NCBI GenBank assembly: GCA_965660955.1
Contig: CBFIBY010000051.1
Location: 1 to 15,137, forward strand
DNA: 15,137 nucleotides
Source: UBA2040 sp965660955
GTDB taxonomy: Bacteria; Bacteroidota; Bacteroidia; Flavobacteriales_D; Crocinitomicaceae
Reading direction: 5' to 3'
Part shown: positions 1 to 7,258 of the stretch, in pieces
Layout of the letters: the number at the start of each line of letters is the position of its first letter
How positions within the stretch are numbered: position 1 is the first letter of the stretch
Notes under the pieces: model-generated
Databases searched by the model: none
Told to the model about the DNA's origin: nothing
The model's input: only the letters and a program-made list of their open reading frames with translations
Position numbers and translations under genes: made by a program

Positions 1-21
1 CATTTTTTTGCAATATTAACC

Positions 22-279
22 TTATGATACGATTGTGTCCATAGTAAGAGGCGATCCCGTTTCATAGCCAATAAAGAGACCCAAAGCGGTCGCTGTTCCA
101 CAAGCATCTGGGTGAGTAGGTATGTCGATGAGTTTTAAAATTTGTCCTTGCGAAGTCGTTTTAACATAAAATGAGTCAAGAATTACACCTGTGTTATAGA
201 CTGCAAAACTGTCAATTGTAATTTGGGCATTGCCCAAGTTGAATGAGAACAAAAATGACAGAAAGAGTATTTTTTTCAA
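22..279 (-). CDS. Small secreted protein of unknown function
   Basis: I do not recognise this 85-aa protein. Its N-terminus (MKKILFLSFLFSFNLGNAQ) is a typical Bacteroidota Sec signal peptide, with a probable cut before Gln19 and a mature part of about 66 residues. The mature part has a single Cys and no motif I can name. The start codon is TTG (277-279). No ATG or GTG lies upstream in frame before a stop at 319-321, so the start rests on the signal peptide beginning exactly there. It lies beyond the terminator of the operon upstream and so should have its own promoter. It could be the shortened remnant of a longer exported protein, because the mature part is short and ends abruptly. Confidence 0.55.
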   Translation of the reverse strand: MKKILFLSFLFSFNLGNAQITIDSFAVYNTGVILDSFYVKTTSQGQILKLIDIPTHPDACGTATALGLFIGYETGSPLTMDTIVS

Positions 280-330
280 AACAAAGTAGTTTTCGATTTC
301 TTTAAAAGTAGCACATATTCAGCATTTACC

Positions 331-368
331 AAAAACAAAAAAGGCCTAATCTTTAGCGATTAGACCTT
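331..368 (-). terminator. Intrinsic terminator after the PorE-like gene
   Basis: An 11-bp stem is formed by AAGGCCTAATC (341-351) and GATTAGACCTT (358-368), with one mismatch and a 6-nt loop. Read on the minus strand it is followed by a T-rich tract (complement of 331-340). It lies 25 bp beyond the stop of the minus-strand gene that ends at 393. It should end the four-gene run that begins at 6442. Confidence 0.85.
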
Positions 369-392
369 CTCTGTGTAGATTTGAAATTAAGC

Positions 393-2642
393 TTATTCTG
401 TGAGTACTTCTACGTATTGGTACACACGGTATTTCTTTCTGTTTCTTGCATCGCCTTGGTAAGCAGGACCTGCAACCACTGCATCGATAATCGTAACGTT
501 TACTTTTTCGTTGAAACTTGTGTTTTCTTGGAAGTACGTCATGATATCGTATTTGATATTCTCTGCACGTAGTCTACTCAATTTCTCATTCGTTTCATAC
601 GTCTTTGTAGGAACCGTTGATGCTGAAGAGTATACGTTGATCGCGATAGTTGCTCTACCTGTTTTCAATTGACTTTCAATTTCTTTCACGAATTTCTTGA
701 AGTCACCTCTTTTCGGGTTGATCTTGTTTCCATTGTACTCAAAGAAATGCTTGTACTTCGGGTTTTTATAATCAATAACCGTTACAGGATCAGTATCTGG
801 ATTTGTAACCGGATTTGTCACAGGGTCCGTAACTGGATCTGTCACAGGATCGGTAACTGGATCAGTTACAGGGTCCGTCACAGGATCGGTAACCGGATCT
901 GTCACAGGGTCAGTAACTGGATCTGTATCAGGATCAGTTGTAGGATCAACAATCGGTGAAACATCTTGTACTTTGATTTTGTTACGATCTCTTACATCCA
1001 AAGTAATATCTCTGAATACTTCGTCGTAATCCTTATCACAAGCAGTTTTTACTTTCTCACGATAAATTTCTCTTTCACCGCCGTCAAACGTGTAAATCAA
1101 TTCGTATTCTTGACAAGGCTCCATTGAACTGAAGTATACACCATCTCTCAATCGAGGGAATACCGTTCTTGAATTTTCATCATTACATGTCAAACAATTC
1201 ACTTTAATCGCTACATCTTCTGGAATAGGTTGATTGTCTACTGTTTTAATTTGACCCTTCAATACAGCGATGTTGTTTACACCAACTTCTGTGTTCTTGA
1301 TTTCGTAGATATCTTTCTCACCATTACCCCCTTTACGGAAAGAAGTTAAGAAACCTCGAAGTCCGTCAACTGTCGTTGTATAGTAAATATCGTCCCCAGT
1401 TGAATTCAAAGGGTAACCTAAGTTGATTGGAGCAGACCAATTGTTTTGCTCATCACGACGCGTAACGAAAACATCAAAATCTCCCATCGACAAGGGTCCA
1501 TTACTTGAGAAGTACAATGTTTTGTTGTCGATAGCTACAAATGGTGCATCTTCATCGTAAGGTGTGTTTACAGAAGGTCCGAGGTTGATTGGCTCACTCC
1601 AAGATCCGTCGGGTAGACGAACCACACGGTAAATATCTCTACCTCCAAATCCACCTGGACGGTCAGATGTGAAGTATAAGTTTTGTCCGTCTGTTGTTAC
1701 ATAACAGTGCGGCTCCCAATTATCTGTATTGATACGAGAATCGTTTAAGAATTGAATCTCTTGGAAACGGTTTGTTGTAAAGTCAGAGTAGTAGATGTCT
1801 CCGTTTCCAGTAGTATCTTGGAATACGTAGATTCTTCTTTCATCCGCGGAAACGGCCATAGTCGCTTCATTTCTTTTTCCATCGCAGAAATCCAAACGGA
1901 ATGGATCAATCCAAGAACCATCGAAATCGACATAACTTACGTAAATATCTTCTGGGTACTGATTGAATCGCTTGTCTCTGTATTTGTCAGTTGAATTATC
2001 TTCCCATGCTCTTTTTGATGTAAAGTACAATGCCGAACCGTCTAAAGAGACAACTGGTGTGAATTCAGGTTTATCAGAGTTAATAACCGTTCCAACGTTT
2101 TCTACTAGCGCATTTTTAGGATTGGACATTTCTCTATACGCTACTTCACACTGTTGTAATTTCAACTTTGCTTCTGGAATCAATTCTGATCCTTGGTCAG
2201 ATGCAGCGATGAATTTGTTGTAGTATTCAACCGCTTCAGGAATTTGCTCATTTAAGTGGTAACAACGCGCTAAATGAAAGTAAGCATCCGTAGAAGCTGC
2301 TTTCTCTTTGGCAGAATACATGTCGTAATTCTTTTTAACCGTTTTAGCCGCTAACTCAAGGTAAGGAAGTGCACCTTCAAAATCAGTGTGAGAATCTAAC
2401 ATAAGATACCCTTTTCTGTAATTGTAATTTGCACTTTGTGGTTTGAATGTCAGTAATTTATCCGCAATAATCTCGGCGTAATAACTAAATCCTTCTTGCA
2501 TCAAGACAGAACACTGAACAACTAGTTTTTGCTCAGATTCTTTCTCAACCATATTCCGAATATCCTTTTCGGTTAGTTCCTGCGAAAATGCTTGTCCAAA
2601 AGCAAAAGTCGCCAACATTAAAAATAAATAACGTTTTACCAT
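393..2642 (-). CDS. TPR / PD40 beta-propeller / OmpA-like envelope protein, PorE-like architecture
   Basis: This is a 749-aa exported protein. I chose ATG 2642 because MVKRYLFLML begins the signal peptide (cut near FSQ, residue 21); an in-frame TTG at 2675 only adds 11 polar residues. In order it has TPR-like helices (about 41-165), PD40/WD40-like propeller blades (about 185-449, with motifs such as LYFTSDRPGGFGGRDIY and LYFSSNG), and a small carboxypeptidase-regulatory-like beta domain with four Cys (about 456-550). A 14-unit DPVT linker follows (566-621), then a C-terminal OmpA-like domain (about 633-749). This order matches PorE, the type IX secretion component that anchors to peptidoglycan, and related OmpA-family proteins of gliding Bacteroidota. 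The OmpA-like domain keeps LSRLRA (688-693) but has VYSSAST where the family has the GHTD Asp. The role as a peptidoglycan-linked envelope scaffold is inferred; it may be a paralogue rather than PorE itself. Confidence 0.85.
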   Translation of the reverse strand: MVKRYLFLMLATFAFGQAFSQELTEKDIRNMVEKESEQKLVVQCSVLMQEGFSYYAEIIADKLLTFKPQSANYNYRKGYLMLDSHTDFEGALPYLELAAKTVKKNYDMYSAKEKAASTDAYFHLARCYHLNEQIPEAVEYYNKFIAASDQGSELIPEAKLKLQQCEVAYREMSNPKNALVENVGTVINSDKPEFTPVVSLDGSALYFTSKRAWEDNSTDKYRDKRFNQYPEDIYVSYVDFDGSWIDPFRLDFCDGKRNEATMAVSADERRIYVFQDTTGNGDIYYSDFTTNRFQEIQFLNDSRINTDNWEPHCYVTTDGQNLYFTSDRPGGFGGRDIYRVVRLPDGSWSEPINLGPSVNTPYDEDAPFVAIDNKTLYFSSNGPLSMGDFDVFVTRRDEQNNWSAPINLGYPLNSTGDDIYYTTTVDGLRGFLTSFRKGGNGEKDIYEIKNTEVGVNNIAVLKGQIKTVDNQPIPEDVAIKVNCLTCNDENSRTVFPRLRDGVYFSSMEPCQEYELIYTFDGGEREIYREKVKTACDKDYDEVFRDITLDVRDRNKIKVQDVSPIVDPTTDPDTDPVTDPVTDPVTDPVTDPVTDPVTDPVTDPVTDPVTNPVTNPDTDPVTVIDYKNPKYKHFFEYNGNKINPKRGDFKKFVKEIESQLKTGRATIAINVYSSASTVPTKTYETNEKLSRLRAENIKYDIMTYFQENTSFNEKVNVTIIDAVVAGPAYQGDARNRKKYRVYQYVEVLTE
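781..948 (-). repeat. 12-bp tandem repeat, 14 units, coding for DPVT linker
   Basis: Fourteen contiguous 12-bp units lie within the PorE-like gene. On the plus strand each has the form GTnacnGGatcn. They encode DPTT, DPDT, nine DPVT, NPVT, NPDT and DPVT. Most central units alternate between GTCACA-type and GTAACT-type versions, pointing to duplication in 24-bp steps. The product is an acidic, Pro-rich extended linker between the propeller/CRD part and the OmpA-like domain. Confidence 0.9.
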
Positions 2643-2694
2643 TTTATTTGTTTTTATTGAAGCGGAACCAACCAATACGGAAGAATTCCCTTCT

Positions 2695-4035
2695 TTATAA
2701 AGCCCTGTCTACATCAAACTGCTCCAAATATTCGGCAACGCGTTTCACGAACATTCCACCCAAAGCTCCGTCAACAACTCTATGATCGTAAGAGTGTGAT
2801 AAGAACATTTTGTGACGAATACCGATGAAATCTCCGTCTGGAGTTTCAATTACTGCCGGTACTTTTCGTATAGCGCCTAAAGCCAAAATAGCTACCTGAG
2901 GCTGATTGATGATTGGTGTTCCCATAACATTTCCGAATGTTCCCACATTCGTCACTGTATAAGTTCCACCTTGTATATCTTCTGGTTTCAATTTGTTGTC
3001 TCTCGCATTTTTCGCCATTGCATTGACTTCTTTTGCGATTCCAACTAAATTCAAGCGATCTGCACTTTTTATAACAGGTACAATTAAGTTCCCTGAAGGC
3101 AGTGCAGTCGCCATTCCCAAATTAATGTCTCTTCTTTTGATGATAGTTGTGCCGCTAACGGCAACATTAACACCAGGGAAGTCTTTGATTGCTTTCACAA
3201 CCGCCTCCATAAATATCGGAGTGAAGGTTAATTTTTCACCTTCACGTTTTTGAAATTCGTTTTTTGTTTTGTTTCTCCAATTGACGATGTTCGTTACATC
3301 CGCTTCAACATAAGAAGTTACATGCGGCGAAACATGAACAGACATCACCATGTGCTCAGCAATAAGCTTGCGCATACGATCCATCTCTTCGATTTCATCA
3401 CCAGGCATGGAAGGCACCATTGGCGCTTTAATATGCCCCATTGAATGAGAAGATTCATGTGCAGGAGCAGAAACTGCTGCTACTTCCTTTTCAGGAGATA
3501 TTGAAACCGATCCACCAGAACCACGTGAATCCAAATAAGCCAAAATATCTTTCTTGGTTACTCGGTTTCCTTGTCCTGTACCTGGAATTGTTTCTAGTTC
3601 AGACATCGTAACACCTTCTTTCTCCGCGATACTGCGTACCAATGGGGAATAGAATTTGCCAGACTCACCATGTTTCTCTGTTGAAACAGATGTTGAACCA
3701 TTTACACTTTCCTTAACTACCTCGATATCACTCACGATAGTTTCAGCAACTTTCTCTACGCTTACTGGTGCGTCTTCAATTGGAGCGTCCTCTCCATCCG
3801 TTGCAATAATGGCGATAACATCACCCACCTGAGCTACTTGGTCTTTTTCAAACAATTGTTTTACTAATACACCTGCAGTTTCAGAAGGTAACTCGTTATC
3901 TACCTTATCTGTCGCAACTTCCACTAAAGGCTCATCAATTTTCACTGAATCACCAACGTTCTTCAACCAATTTGTAATGGTTGCTTCCGTAACGCTTTCT
4001 CCCATCTTCGGGAGTCTAATTTCGATCTGTGCCAT
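2695..4035 (-). CDS. 2-oxo acid dehydrogenase E2 component (dihydrolipoyl acyltransferase)
   Basis: This 446-aa protein is the acyltransferase core of a pyruvate or branched-chain 2-oxo acid dehydrogenase complex. It moves the acyl group from lipoyl-lysine to CoA in the cytoplasm. An N-terminal lipoyl domain (1-80) has the lipoylation motif ATDKVD with Lys44. An acidic linker follows, then a peripheral-subunit (E1/E3) binding domain (about 128-167; SPLVRSIAEKEGV, GNRVTKKDI), a His/Pro-rich linker and the catalytic domain (about 215-446). The active-site DHRVVDG is near the end, with His418 and Asp422. Length is normal for a one-lipoyl E2. The GESVTEATI start resembles branched-chain or mixed-specificity Bacteroidota E2s, but the substrate cannot be settled here. 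No E1 or E3 gene is nearby. It lies 42 bp after the glycosyltransferase and 52 bp before the PorE-like gene, in the same direction. Confidence 0.93.
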   Translation of the reverse strand: MAQIEIRLPKMGESVTEATITNWLKNVGDSVKIDEPLVEVATDKVDNELPSETAGVLVKQLFEKDQVAQVGDVIAIIATDGEDAPIEDAPVSVEKVAETIVSDIEVVKESVNGSTSVSTEKHGESGKFYSPLVRSIAEKEGVTMSELETIPGTGQGNRVTKKDILAYLDSRGSGGSVSISPEKEVAAVSAPAHESSHSMGHIKAPMVPSMPGDEIEEMDRMRKLIAEHMVMSVHVSPHVTSYVEADVTNIVNWRNKTKNEFQKREGEKLTFTPIFMEAVVKAIKDFPGVNVAVSGTTIIKRRDINLGMATALPSGNLIVPVIKSADRLNLVGIAKEVNAMAKNARDNKLKPEDIQGGTYTVTNVGTFGNVMGTPIINQPQVAILALGAIRKVPAVIETPDGDFIGIRHKMFLSHSYDHRVVDGALGGMFVKRVAEYLEQFDVDRAL

Positions 4036-4077
4036 AATACTTAGCCCTGTCCTTTAGTTAATAACAAAAATATATGA

Positions 4078-6054
4078 TTACTTCTTTGATAATTTTAAGG
4101 GGTTATCAAGTTTTCCCCAACAACTTTTTAATATCTTCAAATCCTGCACCCAACTGTAGTCTCTAGCGTATAACAGGTTCAGTTTTTCAATATGTTTCTC
4201 ATCCGCATTGGGAAACAAATCGGATGGAGAAAGAATGCCGTATTTTATTTTTGGTAACAATTGTTCTTTCTTGTCGTTTTCTTCCTGATAACCAACCATC
4301 GATTTTCCCCCTAACAAAACATTCGCGATGTTTCTGATCCATTGTCCTTTGTTCTTGTATTTCCAAACTGCAATAGGCGAAAGGAAGAGGAATAAGAATG
4401 AACTTAATAAGTCAAACACCCTTTTTACTCTTTTGTTTTTTGGATGTTCAATTTTGTTGACTTCCATTAAATAAAGATCACCTGCCGTGTCTATTGAGTT
4501 GGAGCCAATTAAGAAATACGTCTCTGGCTGGGCAATTTTGAATTCCAATTGGTCGCCTTCAAGAACTTTCATCCAATGAATAATGCTATTCGCTGTACAG
4601 TCTTTAGCGCAGAATATAACTTCGTCGATTTTGTTAATAAACACAACTTGGTCCAATTGTTCTATCGTACCAACTTGATTACTCATTTTTTCAGAACTAG
4701 AACTTACGGCATGCACTTTCCCTATATTCTGGACACTTTGATTCAATAGCTTTTCAACTCGTTTGATTTCTGCATTTTTTCCAACAATGGCAAAGGATTT
4801 GTTTTTTGAAGGAGTTAGGCTGAATCGTTTACCTAAAAATAAATGCATGAAAATACGCGACAATCCAATATAAAATAACGCCCAAAGTGAACCTATCATT
4901 ATAAACAAACGAGAAAACTGAAATTCCTTGGGGAGTAAAGCGTAAATGACGAGCAAGATTACTGTTCCATAGGTTATTCCTTTGATTGCATTCCAAAATT
5001 TAAAAGGCTTGTCGTATATACCTTGATGAAACATATTCGCCAGCCAGAGGAGAGAATAGGCGGGAAGTGCTATTTCGTAGGTGTAATTTGGAAAATCAAT
5101 ATTCGACATTTTCCAATAATTCGTTAAAGCAAATAATCCACTAAAGATGAAAAGGAAGTCCATCAACGGGAGAAAAATCTTTTTTATCATGCGTGCTATA
5201 ATTGCAGCACCTGCTCGCAAGTATATCGCCGAATAAATTAAAAAACTCAAAAGTTTTGCATTCTTCTGTGTAAAATGCTTCTTGGCGAAAATCACCATGG
5301 CTTTGTAGAAAACCAATACATAGTTTACGCTGCTCTTTTTTGTGCTTTCTCCTTTGTAGTGGATTATGCTCGTTTTGGGGTAATAATAATTCTTGTACCC
5401 TCCTTGTGTTATTCTATAGGATAAGTCAATATCTTCTCCATACATGAAGAATGCCTCGTCCAAAAGTCCAACTTTTTCCAAGGCTTCATTTCGCATAAGC
5501 ATGAAAGCACCACTCAGAATATCAATCTCGTGAATTTCGTTTTCACTTAAGTAGCCTAGATGGTATTTTCCAAATACTTTCGATTTTGGGAAAAGTCGGG
5601 AGAATCCGAAAATTTTGTAGAAAGCCACACTCGGTGTTGGCAATCCTCGTTTCGATTCGGGTAAAAATCTTCCTTTTCCATCAACCATTTTCACGCCTAA
5701 TCCTCCGGCGTCAGAATGTTCGTCCATGAATCGAATAATTTTTTCAAAGGTGTCTTCTTCAACAACCGTATCTGGATTGAGTAAAAGAACATATTCTCCC
5801 TTTGCCAGTCGCATGGCTTGATTATTAGCCTTCGAAAAGCCAAGGTTTACTTTGTTGTCTATTAAATTGTATTCGGGAAATTTCTGACGTACCATTTCCA
5901 CAGAACCGTCAATCGAGAAATTGTCGACAACGAAAACTTCGCCTGAAACATTTTTAAGCGATTTTTTCACAGAGTTGAGACATTGCTCCAAAAAGAACTC
6001 CACGTTGTAGTTGACAACGATGACACTTATCTTGTATGCAAAGGTTTTCGACAA
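4078..6054 (-). CDS. GT2 glycosyltransferase with membrane region and degenerate sugar-transferase C-terminus
   Basis: A 658-aa membrane protein. Residues 8-240 are a GT-A, WbbL/rhamnosyltransferase-type family 2 domain: VIVVNYN, the DXD-equivalent NPDT (93-96), GEDIDLSYR (206-214) and HYKGEST (232-238). It probably adds a sugar to a lipid-linked or cell-surface glycan on the cytoplasmic face. Hydrophobic segments lie near 294-311, 327-343, 359-375 and 383-404, then a nucleotide-binding-like stretch (FAIVGKNAEI, 421-430). The C-terminus (544-645) resembles the end of WcaJ/WbaP phosphoglycosyl transferases: KRVFDLL, a hairpin membrane helix, GGKSMVG (like GDMSLVGPRP) and ARDYSWVQDLKIL. The catalytic block with its Asp-Glu pair is missing. 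The start is TTG 6054: no ATG precedes it before a stop at 6076-6078, and the GT2 core begins eight residues later. It follows the ridA-like gene by 10 bp. Confidence 0.85.
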   Translation of the reverse strand: MSKTFAYKISVIVVNYNVEFFLEQCLNSVKKSLKNVSGEVFVVDNFSIDGSVEMVRQKFPEYNLIDNKVNLGFSKANNQAMRLAKGEYVLLLNPDTVVEEDTFEKIIRFMDEHSDAGGLGVKMVDGKGRFLPESKRGLPTPSVAFYKIFGFSRLFPKSKVFGKYHLGYLSENEIHEIDILSGAFMLMRNEALEKVGLLDEAFFMYGEDIDLSYRITQGGYKNYYYPKTSIIHYKGESTKKSSVNYVLVFYKAMVIFAKKHFTQKNAKLLSFLIYSAIYLRAGAAIIARMIKKIFLPLMDFLFIFSGLFALTNYWKMSNIDFPNYTYEIALPAYSLLWLANMFHQGIYDKPFKFWNAIKGITYGTVILLVIYALLPKEFQFSRLFIMIGSLWALFYIGLSRIFMHLFLGKRFSLTPSKNKSFAIVGKNAEIKRVEKLLNQSVQNIGKVHAVSSSSEKMSNQVGTIEQLDQVVFINKIDEVIFCAKDCTANSIIHWMKVLEGDQLEFKIAQPETYFLIGSNSIDTAGDLYLMEVNKIEHPKNKRVKRVFDLLSSFLFLFLSPIAVWKYKNKGQWIRNIANVLLGGKSMVGYQEENDKKEQLLPKIKYGILSPSDLFPNADEKHIEKLNLLYARDYSWVQDLKILKSCWGKLDNPLKLSKK

Positions 6055-6064
6055 ATCGAATTGC

Positions 6065-6442
6065 TTATTTAATTGCTATACAGCTTATTTCTACTGGCAC
6101 ATCCATGGGTAATTTTGAAACTTGAACGGTTTCACGTGCAGGTGGGAAATCAGGAAAGTAATTTGCATAAGTTGCGTTAACTGCAGCAAAGTCATTCATT
6201 GATTTTAAAAATATACTGCATTTTACCACGTCACTCATTTCAAATTCAGCTGATTTCACAAGAGAAACGATATTTTCCATCACTTGTTTTGTAGCTTCTT
6301 CAATTGTGTCTAGTATCAGATTTCCTGTAATTGGATTTAGAGGAATTTGTCCACTGACAAATAAACTATTATTCTTGCGGATAGCCTGAGAATAAGGTCC
6401 AATTGGAGCAGGTGCACCCGGAATGGAAATGACTTTTTTCAT
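6065..6442 (-). CDS. ridA: RidA family enamine/imine deaminase
   Basis: A 125-aa protein of normal family length. RidA (YjgF/YER057c/UK114) hydrolyses reactive 2-aminoacrylate and related enamines released by PLP enzymes, giving the keto acid and ammonia, and so protects PLP enzymes. Visible hallmarks are PIGPYSQAI (13-21), FVSGQIPL (28-35) and the C-terminal PARETVQVSKLPMDVPVEIS, holding the conserved substrate-carboxylate Arg (Arg103) and the conserved Glu (Glu118). It should be a cytoplasmic trimer. It is the first gene of the minus-strand run and diverges from the amidotransferase gene across about 48 bp, which should hold both promoters. Retention of Arg103 and Glu118 favours the archetypal deaminase over the inactive Rid subgroups. 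Confidence 0.94.
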   Translation of the reverse strand: MKKVISIPGAPAPIGPYSQAIRKNNSLFVSGQIPLNPITGNLILDTIEEATKQVMENIVSLVKSAEFEMSDVVKCSIFLKSMNDFAAVNATYANYFPDFPPARETVQVSKLPMDVPVEISCIAIK

Positions 6443-6490
6443 GGGATGAAGAAACTTTGTGCAAGTTTACTAATTTTAAGGCAAAAAGCA
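6443..6490. promoter_or_regulatory. Divergent promoter region, ridA / amidotransferase
   Basis: This 48-bp gap separates the ridA ATG (minus) from the preferred GTG start of the amidotransferase (plus). Near-matches to the Bacteroidota -7 element TAnnTTTG occur on each strand: TAAACTTG on minus (complement of 6462-6469) and AAACTTTG on plus (6452-6459). Neither has a well-placed -33 TTG, so the exact sites are tentative. The need for outward promoters here comes from the gene layout. Confidence 0.3.
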
Positions 6491-7051
6491 GTGAAAATCC
6501 TCTTGATTGACAACTTAGATTCCTTCACATACAACCTTGCTCATTATTTGGAAGGAATGGACGTTGAAGTAAATGTAATTCGTGAAAATGAATACAAAAA
6601 AGGAATGTCTCAGGGTTATGATAAAATAATACTTTCACCTGGCTCAGGTTTGCCACAAGCTAGAAAAGGGATGCTGCTTTGTATTGCTGAAAATTTGGGC
6701 GAAAAACCGGTACTCGGTGTTTGTTTAGGAATGCAAGCTTTGGTTGAATTTACGGGTGGTAAATTATACAACCAGGAATTAGTAAAACATGGAACGGAGG
6801 AGCTTATTAACAGGGTAGATGACTCCGAATTGTTAAAAGGTGTTCCGGATCAATTCAAAGTTGGTCTTTATCATTCTTGGGCTGCTGATGTAGCGGGGAT
6901 TAATGAATGGAAGGTTACCTCCAGATCTAAGAATGATGTTGTCATGTCTATTGAATCAACCAAGCGGAAATTGTTTGGTGTGCAATTTCATCCCGAGAGT
7001 ATTATGACCTTGGAAGGAAAAAGAATTTTGTCGAACTTTTTGGCGCAGTGA
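6491..7051 (+). CDS. Class I glutamine amidotransferase, TrpG/PabA type
   Basis: A 186-aa glutaminase subunit that supplies ammonia to anthranilate synthase (TrpE) or aminodeoxychorismate synthase (PabB). The catalytic triad is visible: Cys78 in GVCLGMQ, and His167 and Glu169 in QFHPES. The start has the family signature ILLIDNLDSFTYNL, and an LSPGSG oxyanion-region loop stands where SPGPG is usual. I chose GTG 6491 because the family begins right there. The in-frame ATG at 6446 would add 15 non-homologous residues and leave only 3 bp to the divergent ridA start. No trpE or pabB partner is in the window, so it is an orphan here and the Trp/folate assignment stays open; many bacteria use one amphibolic subunit for both. 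No trp genes flank it, which slightly favours a folate or dual role. Confidence 0.9.
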   Translation: MKILLIDNLDSFTYNLAHYLEGMDVEVNVIRENEYKKGMSQGYDKIILSPGSGLPQARKGMLLCIAENLGEKPVLGVCLGMQALVEFTGGKLYNQELVKHGTEELINRVDDSELLKGVPDQFKVGLYHSWAADVAGINEWKVTSRSKNDVVMSIESTKRKLFGVQFHPESIMTLEGKRILSNFLAQ

Positions 7052-7072
7052 TTATAAAGCAGTGATTTAAAA
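7045..7072 (+). repeat. 14-bp imperfect tandem duplication over the amidotransferase stop
   Basis: GCAGTGATTATAAA (7045-7058) is followed directly by GCAGTGATTTAAAA (7059-7072). The first copy contains the TGA stop codon (7049-7051). It looks like a small slippage duplication at the junction between the gene end and the decayed sequence that follows. Confidence 0.7.
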
Positions 7073-7257
7073 CTGGAGTGAAAAGTTCATTTTTAGGCAA
7101 TGACAAACGGGTATTTAACTAGTAGGAAAATGAAAGAAATACTCGTATTTACACTTTGAAAATTTGGATTGATAAGGCAAATCCGGATCGATTAAATGTC
7201 AGAGGATATATCGGACCTTTTTTCAGAACTCAAAAGTGGGTGAAAGTAAAAAGCTAG
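7073..7257 (+). pseudogene. Decayed 3' end of a DUF2147-like gene
   Basis: The frame 7126-7257, ending in TAG, reads ...TLKIWIDKANPDRLNVRGY and then IGPFFRTQKWVKVKS. This closely resembles the conserved C-terminus of DUF2147 proteins (a pattern like L-x-V-R-G-Y-I-G ... RTQTW-x-RV). It has no start codon and an in-frame TAG at 7123-7125. Upstream, in another frame, TGG AGT GAA AAG TTC ATT (7075-7092) reads WSEKFI, like the W-x-x-G-K-I motif that precedes that C-terminus, and then meets a stop. I read this as a 5'-deleted, frameshifted remnant. DUF2147 proteins are small exported proteins of unknown function. The family match is from memory of the motif and was not searched. Confidence 0.55.
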
Positions 7258-7258
7258 T

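Noticed and set aside
1..3. Possible minus-strand ATG of a next gene at the left edge
   Set aside because: Only one codon is visible, so nothing supports a gene call.
781..948. CRISPR-like array
   Set aside because: Units are 12 bp with no spacers and are in frame within a coding gene.
669..959. Open frame on the plus strand across the DPVT repeats, giving an Arg/Ile-rich repeat protein
   Set aside because: It is the antisense reading of a stop-free tandem repeat inside a well-supported gene; it has no domain and no start context.
6446..6490. Upstream ATG extension of the amidotransferase
   Set aside because: The extra 15 residues are not part of the family, and the start would lie 3 bp from the divergent ridA start.
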